A stretch of DNA of 64,000 bases from Oceanospirillaceae bacterium (GTDB lineage Bacteria; Pseudomonadota; Gammaproteobacteria; Pseudomonadales; Balneatricaceae). The notes below the pieces were generated by a model. It was not told where the DNA came from and did not search any database. It saw nothing but the letters and a program-made list of their open reading frames with translations. This document shows, one piece after another, positions 1 to 8,484 of the stretch. The number at the start of each line of letters is the position of its first letter. Position 1 is the stretch's first letter. The DNA is taken from contig JABSQZ010000019.1 in NCBI GenBank assembly GCA_013215505.1, positions 1-64,000 on the forward strand, written 5' to 3'. Position numbers and translations under genes: made by a program.

Positions 1-558
1 AGTGGTTGGGTAACTGCTGAGTACGGCATGTTGCCTAGATCTACTAATACCCGCAATGGTCGTGAAGCCAGTCGTGGTAAGCAAACCGGTCGCACCATTG
101 AGATACAGCGCCTGATTGGTCGCTCATTGCGTGCAGCACTGGATTTGAAAAAGCTCGGTGAAAACACTATTACTATTGACTGCGATGTACTGCAAGCCGA
201 TGGTGGTACTCGCACTGCCTCTATTACAGGTGCTTGTGTAGCACTGGTAGATGCGATCAGTTTCCTGAAAAAAGATAAGAACGGTGCCATGAAAGGCGAC
301 CCGTTAAAGCATATGATCGCGGCTATCTCGGTAGGTATCTACAAGGGTGAAGCGGTATTAGATTTAGATTACGCAGAAGATTCTGCAGCCGAAACGGATA
401 TGAATGTGATCATGACTGCCAGCGGTGGCTTCATCGAAATTCAGGGCACGGCAGAGGGCGAGCCGTACAGCGAAGAAGAGTTGAACCAGATGTTGAAACT
501 GGCGCGCCAGGGGATTAAGGCGATTGGTGAGGCGCAGAACGCGGCGTTGAATAAGTAA
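1..558 (+). CDS. rph: Ribonuclease PH, 3' part (start lies outside the window)
   Basis: Phosphorolytic 3'-to-5' exoribonuclease that trims the 3' ends of tRNA precursors using phosphate. The window opens inside the gene and in frame, so about 185 codons are present; the family is usually near 230-240 residues, leaving about 50 N-terminal residues outside. Visible family motifs are [10 protein letters not shown], the arginine-rich [15 protein letters not shown] segment and [18 protein letters not shown], which shapes the phosphate-binding active site. The gene faces crc and is followed by a strong hairpin terminator. The rph-crc-pyrE neighbourhood matches the arrangement known in Pseudomonas. 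The identification is firm. Confidence 0.97.
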   Translation, partial: SGWVTAEYGMLPRSTNTRNGREASRGKQTGRTIEIQRLIGRSLRAALDLKKLGENTITIDCDVLQADGGTRTASITGACVALVDAISFLKKDKNGAMKGDPLKHMIAAISVGIYKGEAVLDLDYAEDSAAETDMNVIMTASGGFIEIQGTAEGEPYSEEELNQMLKLARQGIKAIGEAQNAALNK

Positions 559-590
559 AAGTAGGAAGTCGTAAGTAGCGAGTCGTGAGT
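556..590 (-). repeat. Degenerate heptamer array overlapping the rph stop codon
   Basis: Read on the minus strand, five abutting 7-bp units occur in constant phase: ACTCACG, ACTCGCT, ACTTACG, ACTTCCT and ACTTTTA. All begin with ACT. They resemble the units in the large arrays at 11180-11776, and ACTCGCT is identical to a unit there. The last unit overlaps the rph stop codon. This looks like a decayed member of the same repeat family. Confidence 0.6.
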
Positions 591-611
591 TTGGTTTCTG
601 CTATTTAGGGT

Positions 612-642
612 AAAAAAAAGACGCGGTTAGCGTCTTTTTTTT
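612..642. terminator. Bidirectional intrinsic terminator between rph and crc
   Basis: A run of eight A plus GACGC (612-624) pairs with GCGTC plus eight T (630-642) around the loop GGTTA. The A/T tracts on both sides make it usable by the convergent genes rph (plus) and crc (minus). Confidence 0.9.
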
Positions 643-650
643 CGGGTTGT

Positions 651-1424
651 TTATAGGTCTATGTCGTAATCTATGATTAGCGGGGCGAATTCAGAGAAAT
701 TTTGATCTTTGGCGATGTAGCCGTCGTTGATGGTTTCTTGAATATTGGCTGTGCTCAGCTGGTAGTCAAGTCTGGCGCCTTCATTGAGTTTGCGGGCGCG
801 GTTGTAATCGGGCCACCAAGTGTATTGACGATCCGCTTTGTTGATTTCTCTGAAGGTGTCTATATAGCCGAGCTCGCCGATCACGTCTTCCATCCAAGCG
901 CGCTCACTGGGCAAAAAGCCGGAGATGCTCTGGCTGACATACCAGTTGGAGATATCCGCAGTGCGGTGCGCGGTATTTAAGGTGCCGCAAAAGATAAAGT
1001 CGCGGCGCTTGCGCTGGGTCTTTTTGAAGTGCGCCAGTAAATGTTCCATAAACTGGTCTTTAATGCGTTGCGCGGCATCGTTTTTTAACCCGGAGGGTAC
1101 CAGTAGTGATGAGATGCTGACATTTTCGAAATCTGCCTGAATAAAGCGCCCCTCGTAATCGCAGAGCTCAAAACCCATGCCGGTCATTATTGCCTTAGGC
1201 AAGTGCCGAGTGTAGATTGCCACGCCACTGTAACCGTCTTCGAATGCATCAAAAAAATACGGGTAGTATCCCTCTAAATGATATCTGTCATCGTCTAATT
1301 GATATTCTTTTGCTCGCAGGTCTTGCAGGCAAATCACATCCGCATCTTGTTCAGCTAACCAAGTAAATAGTCCCCTGTCTGTAGCCTGTTCAATACCTTG
1401 GGTATTGAATGAGATAACGCGCAT
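651..1424 (-). CDS. crc: Crc-like catabolite repression control protein (exonuclease III fold)
   Basis: Member of the exonuclease III/endonuclease-phosphatase fold that matches Pseudomonas Crc along its length (257 residues): N-terminal RVISFNTQGI, then ICLQDLRA, SGVAIYTR, LLVPSG, FCGTLNTAH and a C-terminal APLIIDYD. In active AP endonucleases the corresponding positions carry a catalytic Glu (here Asp in LQD) and GDFN (here GTLN), so nuclease activity is probably lost, as known for Crc. In Pseudomonas, Crc acts with Hfq to repress translation of catabolic mRNAs bearing A-rich motifs. Position next to pyrE and rph supports orthology. Whether the Hfq-dependent role is kept here is inference. 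Confidence 0.9.
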   Translation of the reverse strand: MRVISFNTQGIEQATDRGLFTWLAEQDADVICLQDLRAKEYQLDDDRYHLEGYYPYFFDAFEDGYSGVAIYTRHLPKAIMTGMGFELCDYEGRFIQADFENVSISSLLVPSGLKNDAAQRIKDQFMEHLLAHFKKTQRKRRDFIFCGTLNTAHRTADISNWYVSQSISGFLPSERAWMEDVIGELGYIDTFREINKADRQYTWWPDYNRARKLNEGARLDYQLSTANIQETINDGYIAKDQNFSEFAPLIIDYDIDL

Positions 1425-1811
1425 ATGATAATTTCCCTGCTTGATGCTGTGGTCAGTGTTAGCGTTTAAAAAGATGGTGATGCTACAGCTTATTCTGTTA
1501 AGAACAAGTGCAGTTTAGCTAAAAAGCCTGCTAATTGTATAACCTAGCGTGATAAATTGAAATTCCCTTAGATAAATATTTGCTGAACGAGTCAGTTTCA
1601 ACAGTTCTGCCTTTTTATTGAGTGTTTTATGCATTGCTGTCCTAAGAGTATAGCCTGATATCCGGGATTTGATTTGTCGATCCAGAGTTTCGCCGGCTGT
1701 TAACAATGATCTCGACGCGTTAGCCGAAATTATAGTTTCATTTATCATTCAGCAGTCCCTGCTCCTAGTGTAGAATGTGTGTTTTAGAGACCAATGAGGG
1801 ATTTGACCGAC
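1425..1811. other. Intergenic region between crc and pyrE
   Basis: About 390 bp separating the divergent genes crc and pyrE, so it should hold both promoters. The sequence tagtgTAGAATgtgtg at 1766-1780 resembles a -10 element for pyrE, without a convincing -35. A 77-codon open frame on the minus strand (1515-1748) has no recognisable domain and no clear ribosome-binding site; it is not called as a gene. Confidence 0.5.
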
Positions 1812-2456
1812 ATGCAACAGTATCAAAAAGAATTTATTAAATTCGCTATCGCGCAAAATGTACTTTGTTTTGGTGAGTTCGAACTTAAATCCGGCCGGGT
1901 CAGTCCCTATTTTTTTAACTCAGGATTATTCAATACCGGCTTAGCTTTAGCCAGACTGGGTGGTTTTTACGCTGCGGCGCTGGAAAATGCCAATGTGTCG
2001 TACGATATATTATTCGGCCCCGCCTACAAGGGCATTCCACTGGTCGCCGCTACCGCTGTGTCGCTGGCCAATGAATTTCAAAAAGATGTCCCCTATGTCT
2101 TTAACCGTAAAGAAGCTAAAAGCCACGGTGAGGGCGGCTCGCTGGTAGGTTCGCCACTTGAGGGACGCGTAGTGATCATCGATGATGTAATTACTGCAGG
2201 TACTGCTATCCGTGAAGTGATGGCGATTATTGAACAAGCGGGAGCCACCCCAGCGGCCACTGTTATCGCAGTCAATCGGATGGAGAAAGGCAAAGCTGAA
2301 TTATCAGCCATCCAGGAAGTGGAGCGCGACTACAAGATGCCGGTGATCAGCATCGTCGATATGACTCACATCATGGAGTATCTGGCTGAAATCGGTGGGC
2401 ATGAGTCGCAGCTTGCGGCAATGGCTAAATACCGCGAGCAGTACGGTATCAGCTAA
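1812..2456 (+). CDS. pyrE: Orotate phosphoribosyltransferase
   Basis: Converts orotate and PRPP to orotidine 5'-monophosphate in de novo pyrimidine synthesis; cytoplasmic dimer. The PRPP-binding loop [13 protein letters not shown] lies near residue 120, and FNSGLFNTG and GPAYKGIPL are typical of the bacterial enzyme. The start at 1812 gives [12 protein letters not shown], which aligns with the N-terminus of known PyrE proteins and gives 214 residues, the normal length. An in-frame ATG at 1794 would add six residues and is less likely. The gene converges on the MSHA operon and is separated from it by a hairpin. Confidence 0.97.
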   Translation: MQQYQKEFIKFAIAQNVLCFGEFELKSGRVSPYFFNSGLFNTGLALARLGGFYAAALENANVSYDILFGPAYKGIPLVAATAVSLANEFQKDVPYVFNRKEAKSHGEGGSLVGSPLEGRVVIIDDVITAGTAIREVMAIIEQAGATPAATVIAVNRMEKGKAELSAIQEVERDYKMPVISIVDMTHIMEYLAEIGGHESQLAAMAKYREQYGIS

Positions 2457-2464
2457 AGAGTGTA

Positions 2465-2492
2465 ATCAAAGCGCATATTACTGCGCTTTGAT
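2465..2492. terminator. Hairpin between pyrE and mshP
   Basis: Perfect 10-bp stem ATCAAAGCGC/GCGCTTTGAT with an 8-nt loop. It sits between convergent genes and overlaps the last codons of mshP. There is no T-run, so its efficiency as an intrinsic terminator is uncertain. Confidence 0.5.
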
Positions 2493-2900
2493 CATGCGCT
2501 TTTGTACAGATTTTGCTGCCGTTTCCAGGCCGACCCCACAGCTACCAAGGCTGTTGAGGGTTATATAGTTTTTATCCTGATACTTCACACTAGAGCAACT
2601 GACGACCGCAGTACATTGGTACAGTGCTGCGGTGTTGTAGGTGTATTCGTTGCTGTTGACAGTGCAGTCAGGGCTGTCGGCGATCGCCGCTAATTTTATT
2701 TGCAGACCTGATTGGGCGGCGCTCTGCGCGCGCATAGAGAGTATTTTCCAGCTGTGAATATTAGCCGAGTTGGCGACTAAGCTGGCCACCCCGACCGCCA
2801 GTAACGCCATTACCGTAATTACAAAGATTGCCGATATCAGGCCCAGCCCCCGCTGTTTCGAAGGGGGGGTAAGCATGGCTGCTGCGCTGCGCTTATTCAT
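2478..2900 (-). CDS. mshP: MshP-like minor pilin-type protein
   Basis: Last gene of the MSHA-type pilus operon, 140 residues. After a short basic leader (about residues 1-19) comes GLGLISAIFVITVMALLAVGVASLVA, written here as the start GLGLISAIFVI followed by a long hydrophobic helix, typical of MshP/PilX-like proteins that lack the classical GFTL(I/V)E cleavage motif. The remainder is a small domain with five cysteines that could form disulfides outside the membrane. It overlaps mshO by 8 bp. An in-frame ATG eight codons downstream is an alternative start. Assignment rests on order and architecture more than on strong sequence identity. Confidence 0.75.
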   Translation of the reverse strand: MNKRSAAAMLTPPSKQRGLGLISAIFVITVMALLAVGVASLVANSANIHSWKILSMRAQSAAQSGLQIKLAAIADSPDCTVNSNEYTYNTAALYQCTAVVSCSSVKYQDKNYITLNSLGSCGVGLETAAKSVQKRMIKAQ

Positions 2901-3696
2901 CTGTTAACCAGAGTTGTTGGTTAATGCTCAGCTGTTCATTATCAGCTGCCACTGTGAATTGAATGTTAAAAGTTTGCGTCTTTGGCTGGTGACTAAAGTT
3001 GGAACTGGCGAGTAGATTTTGCGCTAACAACACTTTTTTCGGCTCATTGGCCGGTAAAGTATCGGGCATAGGCTGCAACTGGCGCAGGCTATAACCTGTG
3101 TATCTGTATAAATTTCCCGCTTCCAAACAATAGCTGAGCGGGGTGCTGACAAAATTAATTAACTGCTGGGCGGAGCCCTGGTTGAACCGATGACTGCTGG
3201 CCAGGCGCAACTGGGTAAGCTGAGTTTGCAGGGTGTTATCCTGCTCGATAATCACGCTGGACAGGGCGCCGGTGCCTGTTGCGGCATATAAATTGGCGTC
3301 GCTGCTGCCGATGAGCGCCCGCATGCCTGTTACTTTAGCCTTCAGTGCCAGCACTTGAATGTGCCTGCCAGAGTTAGCCAGCGGCGCCTGTGTGTAAAAG
3401 GCCTGCGCCTGTATAGGCAACATTTCCAGGCACTGCGCCGATGCACTGCGCCGGATACGTATCGATGCCGCTGCGCTGCGCGCCAGCTGTCGCTGGATTT
3501 TTTCGATGCTGGTGCGCAAGCTGTTGGCCATCACATCGCGACGGGTAAGGTCGTTCAAGCCGCGCACTGAATTAACAATAAATTGGGTACTACCGACGGC
3601 GATAATCCCGGTAATGATCATCACCAGAATAAACTCAACTAAAGTAAATCCCTGTTGCCTGTGGTTTATTTGGCGATTATTAACACAGCCGGGCAT
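2893..3696 (-). CDS. mshO: MshO-like minor pilin
   Basis: 267-residue type IV pilin-like protein. Residues 15-21 read QGFTLVE, the prepilin peptidase site with conserved Glu5, followed by the hydrophobic helix FILVMIITGIIAVG. The large C-terminal domain fits MshO, a minor pilin of the mannose-sensitive haemagglutinin pilus. Its start codon shares one base with the mshD stop (TAATG arrangement) and its 3' end overlaps mshP, so the genes are translationally coupled. The exact role in pilus tip or initiation complex is inferred from the family. Confidence 0.85.
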   Translation of the reverse strand: MPGCVNNRQINHRQQGFTLVEFILVMIITGIIAVGSTQFIVNSVRGLNDLTRRDVMANSLRTSIEKIQRQLARSAAASIRIRRSASAQCLEMLPIQAQAFYTQAPLANSGRHIQVLALKAKVTGMRALIGSSDANLYAATGTGALSSVIIEQDNTLQTQLTQLRLASSHRFNQGSAQQLINFVSTPLSYCLEAGNLYRYTGYSLRQLQPMPDTLPANEPKKVLLAQNLLASSNFSHQPKTQTFNIQFTVAADNEQLSINQQLWLTDE

Positions 3697-4184
3697 TAAT
3701 AATTACCCCGGTAACTGACAAACTGTTGCATATTACCCTGGGGGGTAGTGATTTCGATGCTGATCTTTTTTAAGCGCTGTTCTGCCAGTGCAAAGTCTGC
3801 CCCGGCGTAGCTGACCTGTACACTGATCTGGTAACCTGCATAACCCGCTATTTCCCGGCCCTGAGTGTCGCTAGCCAGCTCTAGTAAGTTGTGATAATCA
3901 TCTACGTCATCAAAATCACCCCGGGATTCCAGGTCGGGGCCAAACTGAGTACTGCATTTGTTACCGCGCGAGGCACAAGCTATTTCATCGAAGCGCTGCG
4001 CTGCTATTTGCGCCTGGTAGAGTCGACCCAAAGCGGTGGTTTTAGTTTGCCAAAAAGGATCGGCGCTGTGCACTACGGCATTCGACCACACCGAGATCAG
4101 CGCGGTCATGGCGATGGCAATGATCACTATAGTAAAAACGGATTCTATTAAGGTAAAACCGGATTCAGATACACGAGCCTTCAT
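3696..4184 (-). CDS. mshD: MshD-like minor pilin
   Basis: 162 residues from the chosen start. Residues 8-14 read SGFTLIE, a prepilin cleavage site, followed by a hydrophobic N-terminal helix (SVFTIVIIAIAMTALI). The start at 4184 (MKARVSES) leaves the usual short leader and is preceded by an AGGA ribosome-binding site; the longer open frame beginning at 4238 would give an unusually long leader. The gene overlaps mshC by about 20 bp. Family and order indicate MshD, a minor pilin. Two cysteines near residue 70 (CASRGNKC) may form a disulfide. Confidence 0.85.
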   Translation of the reverse strand: MKARVSESGFTLIESVFTIVIIAIAMTALISVWSNAVVHSADPFWQTKTTALGRLYQAQIAAQRFDEIACASRGNKCSTQFGPDLESRGDFDDVDDYHNLLELASDTQGREIAGYAGYQISVQVSYAGADFALAEQRLKKISIEITTPQGNMQQFVSYRGNY

Positions 4185-4674
4185 AGCTAAATCCTGTCGG
4201 AGTGATACAAAAGGCTTGGCTGCCCGCTGCCAGGGCAATGCTCTGTGTCACTGTAAATGGTTTAGGGAAATTGCTGGCTATTAAGTCTCCGTCTGCGTCG
4301 AAGCCCAAGCTAAAGTTTACCCCCGTTGCCAGTGGTTGCATATTAATTAAAAAATCAGCATCGTTTTGCAGTTGGTATTGTTGCTCGCCACTACTGTTTA
4401 TAATTGTTACTTGCCACTGCGACTCTGCCAGCTGTCTCAAGTTAAAACTGGCGGCTATCTGTACTCGGTTTTCACGGGGCTTAAGCCCCGCAGTTTGGGC
4501 CATGGCTATTTGCTGCGTCAGTCTGAGGTAAGCTTGCAACTTGTCCACAAACAGCGCCTGCTGGTACAAACCGGTGTCAGCAAAGCGAGAGAGTGCAACC
4601 GCTGATAAGATACCAATCAATACAATGACTGTAATCAACTCAATAAGAGTGAAGCCGTTCTGCGCTCTGCTCAT
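4165..4674 (-). CDS. mshC: MshC-like minor pilin
   Basis: 169-residue pilin-like protein with cleavage motif NGFTLIE at residues 6-12 and a hydrophobic helix LITVIVLIGILSAVALSRF. MshC is a minor pilin encoded immediately downstream of the major pilin in Vibrio and Shewanella MSHA loci, the position seen here. A C-terminal pair of cysteines (AFCITPTGFSYEGSC) is compatible with the disulfide loop typical of type IV pilins. Confidence 0.88.
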   Translation of the reverse strand: MSRAQNGFTLIELITVIVLIGILSAVALSRFADTGLYQQALFVDKLQAYLRLTQQIAMAQTAGLKPRENRVQIAASFNLRQLAESQWQVTIINSSGEQQYQLQNDADFLINMQPLATGVNFSLGFDADGDLIASNFPKPFTVTQSIALAAGSQAFCITPTGFSYEGSCI

Positions 4675-4691
4675 CTATTACTTTCTTGCCC

Positions 4692-5174
4692 TTACTGAAG
4701 GGTGGGGATGACAAAACCCGTTTGCTGCGAGTATTCAATTTTCACGTTGCCACTACCACCTTTGTTGTAGTTGTATACACAAATCGGTTTTTGATAAATG
4801 ACTTTATAGGCGGCACCCTCTGAAGTCGATACAGTAGGTGCATTTGCCTGCAGCACGGCATTCCATACTTCTACGCAACCTGCGGCAGAAGGTTTGGCAC
4901 TAGAGCTGGCAACAGGAAGTTTCGAGCTATTCAGGTACAGCGGAGTACCGTCAAATGACATAGGTTTGCCCCTGCTGATGTTTTGCGCTATTGCCTGGGC
5001 TTTTGCCAATGCAATACCTGAGGCGAAACCACCGGCTGTGCCCTGCACAGTCGCTTTATGCGCATCAGAAGAAATATCGATGAACCGTGGTAACGCCACT
5101 GCCGCCAAAATACCTAACAGGGCAATCACTACGATTAATTCTATAATGGTAAAACCAGATTGTTGTTGTCTCAT
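4692..5174 (-). CDS. mshA: MSHA-type major pilin
   Basis: 160-residue type IV pilin from the start at 5174. The leader MRQQQSG precedes FTIIELIVVIALLGILAAVALPRF, given here only as the cleavage site GFTIIEL plus the hydrophobic helix; the following IDISSDAH and AGGFASGIALAKAQ segments are characteristic of MshA/MshB pilins. Two cysteines (GCVEVWNAV and KPICVYNY) probably form the D-region disulfide. An in-frame ATG at 5207 would give a longer leader and is less likely; GAGAGA precedes 5174. It is preceded by a 290-bp leader region, unlike the tightly packed neighbours, consistent with its own promoter. It could be MshB rather than MshA, but only one such pilin is present. Confidence 0.85.
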   Translation of the reverse strand: MRQQQSGFTIIELIVVIALLGILAAVALPRFIDISSDAHKATVQGTAGGFASGIALAKAQAIAQNISRGKPMSFDGTPLYLNSSKLPVASSSAKPSAAGCVEVWNAVLQANAPTVSTSEGAAYKVIYQKPICVYNYNKGGSGNVKIEYSQQTGFVIPTLQ

Positions 5175-5230
5175 AACTTCATCTCTCTCAGTTCTTGTTC
5201 TTTTCAAGGCTTGTTAGCCGCATTGCAGTC

Positions 5231-5260
5231 CTGTAGCGCGGATTGCTCCTGAGGCTACAG
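5231..5260 (-). promoter_or_regulatory. Stem-loop in the leader of the major pilin gene
   Basis: Inverted repeat CTGTAGC/GCTACAG with a 16-nt loop, 57 bp upstream of the pilin start. It lies in the only sizeable intergenic gap (5175-5467) within the pilus operon, so it could influence expression or stability of the pilin mRNA. Role is inferred only from position. Confidence 0.35.
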
Positions 5261-5467
5261 GGGTACTGTTGCGATTTTCCACCTTCCCTAGCTAGTCATT
5301 GATATTGTTATAAAATATAGTTACTTTTAGGCCACTATGACCTATTGTTGAAATATTGGAACCACTTTTAAACAAATAATTCCCGGTTACTCTCTTTTAG
5401 TGCAGCATAGAGTTATAGCATAGTCTAAAAATTTACTGCTAAAACACAAGCTTAGTATTTTTCTTAG

Positions 5468-6694
5468 CTAGCGATTGACTGCGGCACTTAAATCCCAAAG
5501 CGGCAGGAATACGCCCAATGCCAGCACTAGCACCATAGAGGCGACAATCACAATTAAGATCGGCTCTATCGCACTGGACAGCCCCTGTAGCTTATACTCT
5601 ACTTCTTCTTCATAAAAATCAGCAACTTCTGCGAGCATTTCGTCAACACGGCCAGTTTCTTCACCGACCGCTAGCATCTGCATCACCAGCGGACTGAACA
5701 TTGAGGTGCGTCTGGCGGCGCTGCTAAAACCTTCGCCGCGCTCTATAGCCACTCTCATTTGATCTATCTTGGCGCCGACATAGTCATTATCAACGGCTCT
5801 TGCGACTACTGCCAACCCTTGCTCTATTGGCATGCCTGCAGCTAAAACGACACTAAAAGTACGGGCAAAGCGGGCCAGTACAGCACGGTAGAAGATACTA
5901 CCGACCAGGGGAATGCTAAATTTGAATTTGTCCCAGCTGTATTTTCCGCTTGGACTGTTCTTCCAGTGACTAAAAGCCAACAGGGATAACAACAGTAATG
6001 CAAATATGTAGGGCCAGTAATTCAGGGCAAAATCAGAGATGTTAATTAATAAGATAGTCTGCCAGGGCAGTTGACCGCCAATACTGTCAAAGACATCTTT
6101 AAAGTTTGGAATCACAAACAAATTAACCACAGTGATCAATACTACAATCGCCGCCATCACAAACATCGGGTAGCGTGTCGCCTGTTTTAAGTTGCGAATG
6201 GTTTGCCTTTCCAAGTTCAGGTAACTGGACATTTGGCTGAAGGCCTGGTCGATACGGCCGGTATTTTCTCCGATACGTACCATGCTGACATATAAATTGG
6301 AGAACAATTTAGGGTATTGGCTGAGCGCCACGGACAGCTCCTGGCCCTTCTCCAGATTATCGGCGACGCCGCTTAAACTACTGGTTACAAGTTTGTTATT
6401 AACGGTCTCCGCCAGCCCCCGTAACGCTGCAATTATCGGCACACCGGCGCGGGTCAGACTGGAGAGTTGCCGAGACAGCATAATCACTTCGTCCAAACTG
6501 ACTTGCTCGAAAAATGACAGCTTGGTTTGTCCCTCAATTTCAGGGTTGAGCTTTTTCTCGGCGATTTTAATCCGTACCGGAATAATTGACTGTTGCTCTA
6601 ATTGGCTGGCGACAGCAGAGGGACCAGCAGCTTCTATACTACCGGTTGCCTCGGAGCCATCGACGTGCCTACCGACATAAGAGTAAACAGGCAT
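5468..6694 (-). CDS. mshG: MshG, inner-membrane platform protein (GspF family)
   Basis: 408-residue polytopic protein of the GspF/PilC family, the inner-membrane platform that couples the assembly ATPase to pilin insertion. Two cytoplasmic T2SSF domains (about residues 70-190 and 270-390) each end in hydrophobic segments, for example near residues 172-195, 225-245 and the C-terminal PILIVIVASMVLVLALGVF region. Motifs LSRQLSSLTRAGVPI and RMVAVGEETG-like (MLAVGEETGRVDEML) are typical. Its ATG overlaps the mshE stop by one base, indicating translational coupling. MshF, usually next, is absent. Confidence 0.93.
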   Translation of the reverse strand: MPVYSYVGRHVDGSEATGSIEAAGPSAVASQLEQQSIIPVRIKIAEKKLNPEIEGQTKLSFFEQVSLDEVIMLSRQLSSLTRAGVPIIAALRGLAETVNNKLVTSSLSGVADNLEKGQELSVALSQYPKLFSNLYVSMVRIGENTGRIDQAFSQMSSYLNLERQTIRNLKQATRYPMFVMAAIVVLITVVNLFVIPNFKDVFDSIGGQLPWQTILLINISDFALNYWPYIFALLLLSLLAFSHWKNSPSGKYSWDKFKFSIPLVGSIFYRAVLARFARTFSVVLAAGMPIEQGLAVVARAVDNDYVGAKIDQMRVAIERGEGFSSAARRTSMFSPLVMQMLAVGEETGRVDEMLAEVADFYEEEVEYKLQGLSSAIEPILIVIVASMVLVLALGVFLPLWDLSAAVNR

Positions 6695-8415
6695 TAGTTA
6701 ACATCCCCCAGTTCTTCCAGTTGTTCAGTAACCCTAAACACTTCCGCTAAACTAGTAATGCCCGCTGCGGCTTTTTCCAGGGCGCTGAACACCAGCGGTT
6801 GGTATCTGTCACTGGCAATTGCAGCGCGGGCGAAGGCCCCGCTGTCATTGGCGCGCAACGCATCAGCCATTTGCTCATTAACTTCCAGCAACTCAAAGAT
6901 ACCGACACGGCCGGCATAACCCGTGTTGTTACAACTGGTACAGCCGCTGCCGTACTTAAAGCTGCCATTGCGGGTGCTGGCATCCTGACATTTAACCTGC
7001 AGCCAGGCCTGCTCCTGAGGGCTAGGTAGATAATCTGTTTTACAGTACTGACAAACTTTGCGCACTAGTCGCTGGGCCAGTACTCCGCGAAGGGCAGCGG
7101 CGACTAAATAGCCCTCAATACCGATATCGATAAGACGCATTGAGCTGGAGATAGCATCATTAGTGTGTAAGCTGGAAAGTACAAAGTGACCGGTCATGGA
7201 GGCGCGCAGGGCGATTTCAGCGGTTTCCAGATCGCGTATTTCTCCGACCAGCAGAATGTCTGGATCCTGGCGCAGACAAGATCTTAATACCGTGGCAAAA
7301 TCTAAGCCTATCTTCGGATGCACTTGAATCTGGTTAATGCGTGGCAGCCGGTATTCAACCGGATCTTCGACCGTTAATATCTTTTTCTCGGCGACGTTTA
7401 ATTCATTTAAAGCGCCGTATAAAGTGGTCGTTTTACCGCTGCCGGTAGGACCTGTGACTAACAGTAAACCGTGTGGGTCTCTGATCAGTTTGCGCAGTCG
7501 CTGTTTCATCTTATCGGGCAGGCCAATACTGTCCAACTGGATCATACCGTCGGTTTGATCCAGTAAGCGCATCACCACCGACTCACCATTTTGAATCGGC
7601 ATCGTCGACATACGTACGTCTATACTGTGGCCTTTAACCTGAATGTTGAAGCGGCCGTCCTGGGGGAGACGCTTTTCGGAAATATTCAACTCGGCCATTA
7701 ATTTAAGGCGCAGGATTAGCGCCGGGGCGATACGCGCATCTTTCATAACGTGCTCTTGTAACAGGCCATCGACGCGCTGGCGGATACGCAGCACATTTTC
7801 ATCGGGCTCGATGTGAATGTCCGAGGCGCCAACGGTGACGGCATCTTCAAAGATACTTTTTAGCAACCGCACCACCGGAATATCGACGTCATCTGTCTCG
7901 GCTAATCGGGTCGTATCAAATGTATCTTCGACAATTTCATCACTGAGCTGGTCTGCCCAGTCATCGATGTCGCTGGTGCGGCGGTATATCTGTTCCAGTA
8001 CGCGCAGTAATTGACTGTCTGCTACCACGGCCAACTCAATAGGCTTCGGCAGTAGTCGTTGAATTTCATCGTAGGCGGCTATGTCCAGCGGGTCGGTCAT
8101 GCCAATCAGAAAATAATCAACTTCTTCTTTGAGTATCACACAGCGAAATCTGCGGGCGTGGGTCTCTGCCAGCTTAAGTACATCATTGTGGTTGAAGTTG
8201 TACCTGCTGATATCCACCATCGGGATTTTTAACTGCTGAGCGAGGAAGTTAAGAAATTGTTCTTCTTGCACATAGCCAAGTACTACAAGTGCCTTGCCCA
8301 GCTTCTGGTGAGTTTCCTTTTGACGAGCCAGCGCCGAGATCAGCTGCTGTTCGGTAATAACACCGTTCTGCACTAATAGATCACCGATTCTCACTTTCAT
8401 TTTCGGTGCTGCCAT
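6694..8415 (-). CDS. mshE: MshE, pilus extension ATPase (GspE family, MshEN domain)
   Basis: 573-residue hexameric secretion ATPase that powers pilus extension. The N-terminus has two tandem MshEN motifs (IGDLLVQNGVITEQQL and KLGKALVVLGYVQEEQF), the module known in Vibrio MshE to bind cyclic di-GMP. The ATPase domain carries Walker A GPTGSGKTTT near residue 323, an Asp box (TVEDPVEYR), Walker B (DILLVGEIRD) and the His box (SLHTNDA). A zinc-binding tetracysteine is formed by CQYC near 457 and CTSC near 493. C-di-GMP control of pilus assembly is therefore likely by family knowledge. No PilT-like retraction ATPase is in the window. Confidence 0.95.
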   Translation of the reverse strand: MAAPKMKVRIGDLLVQNGVITEQQLISALARQKETHQKLGKALVVLGYVQEEQFLNFLAQQLKIPMVDISRYNFNHNDVLKLAETHARRFRCVILKEEVDYFLIGMTDPLDIAAYDEIQRLLPKPIELAVVADSQLLRVLEQIYRRTSDIDDWADQLSDEIVEDTFDTTRLAETDDVDIPVVRLLKSIFEDAVTVGASDIHIEPDENVLRIRQRVDGLLQEHVMKDARIAPALILRLKLMAELNISEKRLPQDGRFNIQVKGHSIDVRMSTMPIQNGESVVMRLLDQTDGMIQLDSIGLPDKMKQRLRKLIRDPHGLLLVTGPTGSGKTTTLYGALNELNVAEKKILTVEDPVEYRLPRINQIQVHPKIGLDFATVLRSCLRQDPDILLVGEIRDLETAEIALRASMTGHFVLSSLHTNDAISSSMRLIDIGIEGYLVAAALRGVLAQRLVRKVCQYCKTDYLPSPQEQAWLQVKCQDASTRNGSFKYGSGCTSCNNTGYAGRVGIFELLEVNEQMADALRANDSGAFARAAIASDRYQPLVFSALEKAAAGITSLAEVFRVTEQLEELGDVN

Positions 8416-8484
8416 GAAACTTCCTCTTAAATAAAATACAGGCTATATAGGATTCTTGCCTTGTGACTGTGTTGCCGGTTACTG

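Noticed and set aside
1515-1748. 77-codon minus-strand open frame between crc and pyrE
   Set aside because: No recognisable domain, no clear ribosome-binding site, and it occupies the likely promoter region.
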